DNA from: Gigaspora margarita
Lineage: Eukaryota > Glomeromycota > Glomeromycetes > Diversisporales > Gigasporaceae
Direction: 5' to 3'
NCBI GenBank assembly: GCA_009809945.1
Contig: WTPW01001559.1
Coordinates: forward strand, 110,433 to 174,432
Length of the DNA stretch: 64,000 nucleotides
How positions within the stretch are numbered: position 1 is the stretch's first letter; each line of letters starts with the position of its first letter. This document shows, piece by piece, positions 60,204-64,000 of this stretch. The position numbers were made by a program, and so were the translations under genes. The notes under the pieces are model-generated. The model saw only the letters and a program-made list of their open reading frames with translations. It did no database searches and had not been told where the DNA came from.

Positions 60204-60326
60204 ACGAAATCTTTTGAAAGAAATTGCATGCCGAAATCTTTCAAAAGAATTGCGATTGCCGCTAAATCTTTTGAAAGAATCGCAATCTTTCAAAAGATTT
60301 TGGCATGCATTTCTTTCGAAATATTT
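60204..60326. repeat. Hairpin with about 50-bp arms
   Basis: CGAAATCTTTTGAAAGAAAT and its complement (TTTCTTTCGAAATATTTC end) enclose further inverted copies of ATCTTTCAAAAGATT and GCATGC, so the arm is itself built from a TCTTTTGAAAGA palindrome repeated about five times. Confidence 0.7.
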
Positions 60327-60480
60327 CAAAATAAATTTCAAAATATTTCAAAATATGTTGTGAAATATTGCGAAATAGGTCAAAAAAAAATGTAAACCTC
60401 TACCTAATTATCCCACTTCGGGGCGCAAGAGGTAATATTTTGCATATTATCGCATAAATCTACAATATTTTGTTGAGCGG

Positions 60481-60641
60481 AAGGCATACCGATACAGCAC
60501 ACACGTGACTAAATCCTAAAGCTAACTCTAACACTAACTCTAACCCTAACCCTAATGCCAGCCTTGCTGTGTCGATTAGTTTAATGCTGGCCATTTTGCT
60601 GTGCATTAAGTAACATGTATGCTGTGTCAGTATATTTCCCC
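60481..60641. mobile_element. Small MITE with GATACAGCACACACGTGAC ends and telomere-like core
   Basis: AAGGCATACCGATACAGCAC is mirrored by GTGCTGTRTCAGTATAT-type sequence on the right. TTGAGCGG (60473-60480) and TTGAGTGC (60642-60649) match 6 of 8. The interior carries AACTCTAACCCTAACCCTAA (60533-60552). Confidence 0.65.
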
Positions 60642-60891
60642 TTGAGTGCAATTTTTCGCAATATTTTTCACAATATTTATTCATATTCATGTAATAAAAT
60701 AGAAATAGAAATAGCAAAATAATAATTTAATAATAAATACATATATAATTTATTAATAACTTTATTTTTTAAAAATATTTAAAAATTACAAATATAAAGC
60801 GAAATTATTGATAGTATTTTTATTGAAAATATATATAAAAAAAGCAGCATTATTTGTTAATAAAAAAAACAACAAAAAAACAAACAAAATT

Positions 60892-61460
60892 TTACACATC
60901 GCTATCAGGTTCTTGTTCTTCTTGATTTCCTGTCGATTCTTCATCATCTTTTTAAATATATTCGAAAATTTGTAAAATATGAACATAATGCAAAAATCGT
61001 AAATTTGTATGAAATTTTTAAATATACTCACCATTTCTTAGCCTTTTTCTTTTTCTTGCCTAAAAAATATTTTTTCAAATAAAATTCAATTTAAAAAATT
61101 AAAAAAATTTTGTATTTTAAAATATATACATTTTTTTCGAATGCTTGTGGAGGTCGTTTGCGATTATTAAACGTATCCTATAAATTTTAAACATTTAAAC
61201 ATTTAAAATAATTATAATATTTCTATACAATATAAATATACTTGTTCAGATTTTTTAGATTCGTTGGGGTTTTCTGATTCTTCTGGGGGTTCTTCAGATT
61301 CTTTCAGATTTCCTGATTTCTCTGATCCTTCAGGTTCTTTGGATTCTTCTGATTCATTTCTTTCTTTAGAGCCAACGATTTCTTCAGAATTTAATGTTGA
61401 AAATGATTTATTACGTTCTAACTTTCACTTTATTTCGAAGAATTGAACAAATTTTTAGTA

Positions 61461-61497
<37 letters not shown>

Positions 61498-62991
61498 GCT
61501 TACTAGATTTCTTTGCATATTATTTTTAACGATATCCTCAGAAATCATTAATTTTTCTTGTTTTGGACTAAGAAAAGATTGGCATACAGCTATTGCATAT
61601 GCTGTCTTCATATCGGTTGCTTCTCCGGAGGGCCAAGTCCTATTTAAAATTTGAATCATATAAGTATCATCTTTACCAAAACCATTAGAAACTCTTGAAA
61701 AAAGCAGCTTTTGGCAATTCTTCATTTTTTCTGATTTCTTCTACTTCAAAATTTCTTTAGGTTTCGCCTTGCTGTTAATGGTATCTAAAAGATCTGTAAA
61801 AACAAAAAACATAGATTCTTTAATTTTTGTTGTTAAGGTACTTCGCAACAACCTAACCTTTTCTAAAAGCTAAAAAATTTTTTAAATTAGAAAATAATAA
61901 CGTATTTAATATTTTTAAATATATGCGAAAAATGCAAACGTTTTTTGAATTTATTCGAAATATTTAAACATTTTTCATATTTGAAAAATGTTTAAATATT
62001 TCGAATAAACTGAATATTTAAAAATAAAAAAAAACAAATTTTTACAGGTCCATAAAGTTTCTTCACATAGTAGATTTTCCAAACTTTCTTCGACATCCAG
62101 TTAATAAATTCGAGGTGGTGCCTTTTCAGGTAGACTTCTGCTGCTTGCCTAAGTTCATCTTCAGTTGGGTATATAGAGTTGTTTAACAACTCTTTAGCAG
62201 CCCCCTTGATGCATTGCTAATTATAAAAAATTAAATATTTAAAAAAATGAATAAAGCGAAATTTTGCGAAAATTTGCAAATTTGCGAAAAAATTACCTCT
62301 TGGAAAGCTTTTTCATTCATTGCATCAAAGTTTTCTACCAGACTTTCTTCAAGATCTTTCAACTGATTTTCAACGCGCAATCCACTTTTGAAGAAAGTTT
62401 TTGAATGTGGTGAATAATTTCACCCTGATTCTCTAAAATTTTAGAGATTATCTTTTCTGAAACTTTATTTAAAATTAAATTATAATCAATAAAAATATTT
62501 AAAAAATAAAAAAATAATTAAAAAAAAATTTTAAATTAAATAAAAAATTTAAAATCAATGATCTCATAATGAGCCAGAAGATAAAGACTTTTATAAAAAA
62601 TATAAGCTAGCAAACTTAGCAAGATAGTTATCCATCACATTCGTATGGCTAGAGCTTGCCAGAGGTTTTACTACTTATATTTACACCATCTACAATCATA
62701 TATGGATTTTAAATTCAATTAATATATATGCTAGCAAATTGCTAGTTTGCTATTCACAGTATCAGCAACTACATATATATTAAATAAGAAATCTACAATT
62801 AAAATATAAAATTAAAATAATTTTAAATTAATAAATTAACAACCGTCGAAAGTTTGCGCAGGTTCTTTTGAACCTGCGGTTGCACTTCCTTCAATTTGGG
62901 GTCCAGCCGCTGGTTCTTCTCTTACTTTTCCTTTCGTAGTCTTGCTAGTCTTGCTGCTTTTCTTTATACCAGAGAGTTTACCTGCGAACAT
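60892..62991 (-). CDS. Eight-exon gene of unknown function, probable lineage-specific family
   Basis: Read leftwards, exons are 62991-62844, 62462-62297, 62216-62046, 61869-61504, 61421-61242, 61177-61130, 61059-61032 and 60947-60892. All joins use GT-AG and keep frame, giving about 387 residues. The N-terminus (MFAGKLSGIKKSSKTSKTTK) is basic, followed by a heptad-like region (SEKIISKILENQGEIIHHIQ ... QLKDLEESL), a folded central block with YPTEDELRQAAEVYLKRH, FINWMSKKVWKIYYVKKLYG and LLEKVRLLRSTLTTKIKESM, then RTWPSGEATDMKTAYAIAVC, an acidic Ser/Glu tract, a basic KRKRLRN stretch that could be a nuclear localisation signal, and an acidic tail ending PDSDV. I do not recognise the family; the charge pattern suggests a nuclear protein (inference). 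Two blemishes: TAG at 61741-61743 and one missing base in exon 2 near 62390. It may be a recent pseudogene, a transposon gene, or carry sequencing errors. Confidence 0.7.
62463..62843 (-). other. Long first intron (381 bp) with an inverted-repeat relic
   Basis: Other introns of this gene are about 64-176 bp. This one contains AAGCTAGCAAACTTAGCAAG at about 62605 facing GCTAGCAAATTGCTAGTTTG at about 62730, which looks like a small inserted inverted-repeat element. Confidence 0.5.
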
Positions 62992-64000
62992 TTTTATCCT
63001 TTCAAAAAGTTATAAAAAAAAACAAAAAAAATTAGTTGCAACTTAAAAATAAAAAGACAAACATAAAGTTGGTTGTTTTTATAAATAAGAAATAATTTAA
63101 AATAGGTAGCAAAGTTAAAATGTTTAAAAATAGCAAAATTATAATATAATATTTTAATAGCTTAAAGGTTTTGCGATTTGGCAAATGTATTCGAGTGGTT
63201 TGAAAGTTGTAAAAAAAAAAAGAATCAATGTTGATTGATAATCTATTGTTTACATTGTTTGCTATATATGGTAAAATTTAATATCACCGCAGTTGATCAT
63301 CACTGCTCATGGGTTCAGCCAATTGGATTGCAGGATCTTGTATAACCAAACCAAAGAAAAAATACAAAAATCTTTTAATAACGAAATATTTTACTATGAT
63401 AACTAGTCTTCGGGAAATAAGTAAAAGTTCTCAGCATTAAAATTTACATATAAACAAATCTTTCTAACCCAAACCCTACCCAACTCTAACTTTAAATCTT
63501 TTTTAAAAATTTATAATTATGCGGTGATACTCATAATATCATGTGACCAATGACTTCGTCGCTAACACTATATAGAGTAAAAAATTAATTATCTAAATTT
63601 TTAAAAATGTTTAATAAATTTTAATAAGTTCGCATTATTTTGAAACTAATTAAAGTGATGAAAGTTGTCAATTTATGTAAAACAATATCTATTGTTTACT
63701 ATTTATGACAAAATTTAATAAGGATTTTGTTTTTCAAAATTGATTGTATTCCAAAATCGGCAAGACTATAATTAAAAAATTCATTTTTCACTATTCTAAA
63801 TTAATATAAAAATTTAATGCAAAAATGTCATTAATTTAAAAAAAATTTCAAATATGACAAATAAATTACATTATGAAAAAGTTAACATGACGAATTAATT
63901 ACAGGTGGTACAATTTGGCAAGGCTAAGGCATATCGGTATATGGTGAGAACACTTGTCTTTTCATTGGTTACGTTCCAATTCTCAGATATCTTATCCTTA
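62992..64000. other. Upstream AT-rich flank of the eight-exon gene
   Basis: No gene. TCTATTGTTTAC followed by TTTGCTATATATGGTAAAAT at 63241 and a related segment at 63690 are direct repeats about 450 bp apart. TATCACCGCAGTTGATCATC at 63282 partly faces ATGCGGTGATACTCATAA at 63518, and between them lies a telomere-like AACCCAAACCCTACCC (63466), so a MITE of the telomere-core type is likely at about 63280-63540. Confidence 0.4.

Noticed and set aside
60395-60440. CTACCTAATTATCCCACTTCGGGGC as a possible tRNA fragment
   Set aside because: No cloverleaf; surrounding sequence is AT-rich without complementary stems.

Overview
The window reads as a repeat-rich, very AT-rich stretch of a fungal nuclear genome, most likely an arbuscular mycorrhizal fungus (Glomeromycotina; genus not determined). 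Three things point there: a giant gene joining Sel1-like repeats to a kinase with the local HRDLHSGN and DLG motif style, a CACTA-like transposase of the type common in that lineage, and short GT-AG introns (about 70-100 bp) in long AT-rich DNA. I found no tRNA, rRNA, CRISPR array, reverse transcriptase or virus-like gene.

Layout. 1-2.1 kb holds small inverted-repeat elements. 2.1-11.8 kb holds two divergent, intron-bearing, decayed genes that look like one CACTA-like transposon: the transposase on the minus strand (3061-6377) and an RS-rich second protein on the plus strand (8665-11122), with a recurring ATATCRG motif in the spacer, the flanks and most introns of the second gene. 11.8-34.8 kb has no gene I can support. 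It is a nest of non-autonomous DNA transposons (hAT-like, Tc1/mariner-like, Harbinger-like), long palindromes, a six-unit foldback array (24.9-26.2 kb), a satellite of self-complementary units (29.9-30.9 kb) and a second satellite (32.9-34.8 kb). 35-38 kb has smaller elements. 38.4-47.2 kb is one host gene: about 53 Sel1-like repeats followed by a protein kinase, split by a 1408-bp hAT-like element with a perfect 8-bp target duplication, and also carrying a frameshift and a nonsense codon. 47.2-60.7 kb is again nested transposons, including a three-level nest (54.2-56.0 kb) and two paralogous elements that each carry an insertion where the other is empty. 60.9-63.0 kb on the minus strand holds an eight-exon gene of unknown function that plain ORF finding would show only as fragments.

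Main message. The coding content is small (four loci, three or four of them damaged). The rest documents layered transposition that can be read from target duplications and paralogous empty sites. Several families have cores of degenerate CCCTAA telomere-like sequence, and mismatches between target duplications are mostly transitions, which suggests cytosine deamination. Exon joins were worked out by eye from reading frame and GT-AG sites; homology calls rest on recalled family motifs, not on a search.
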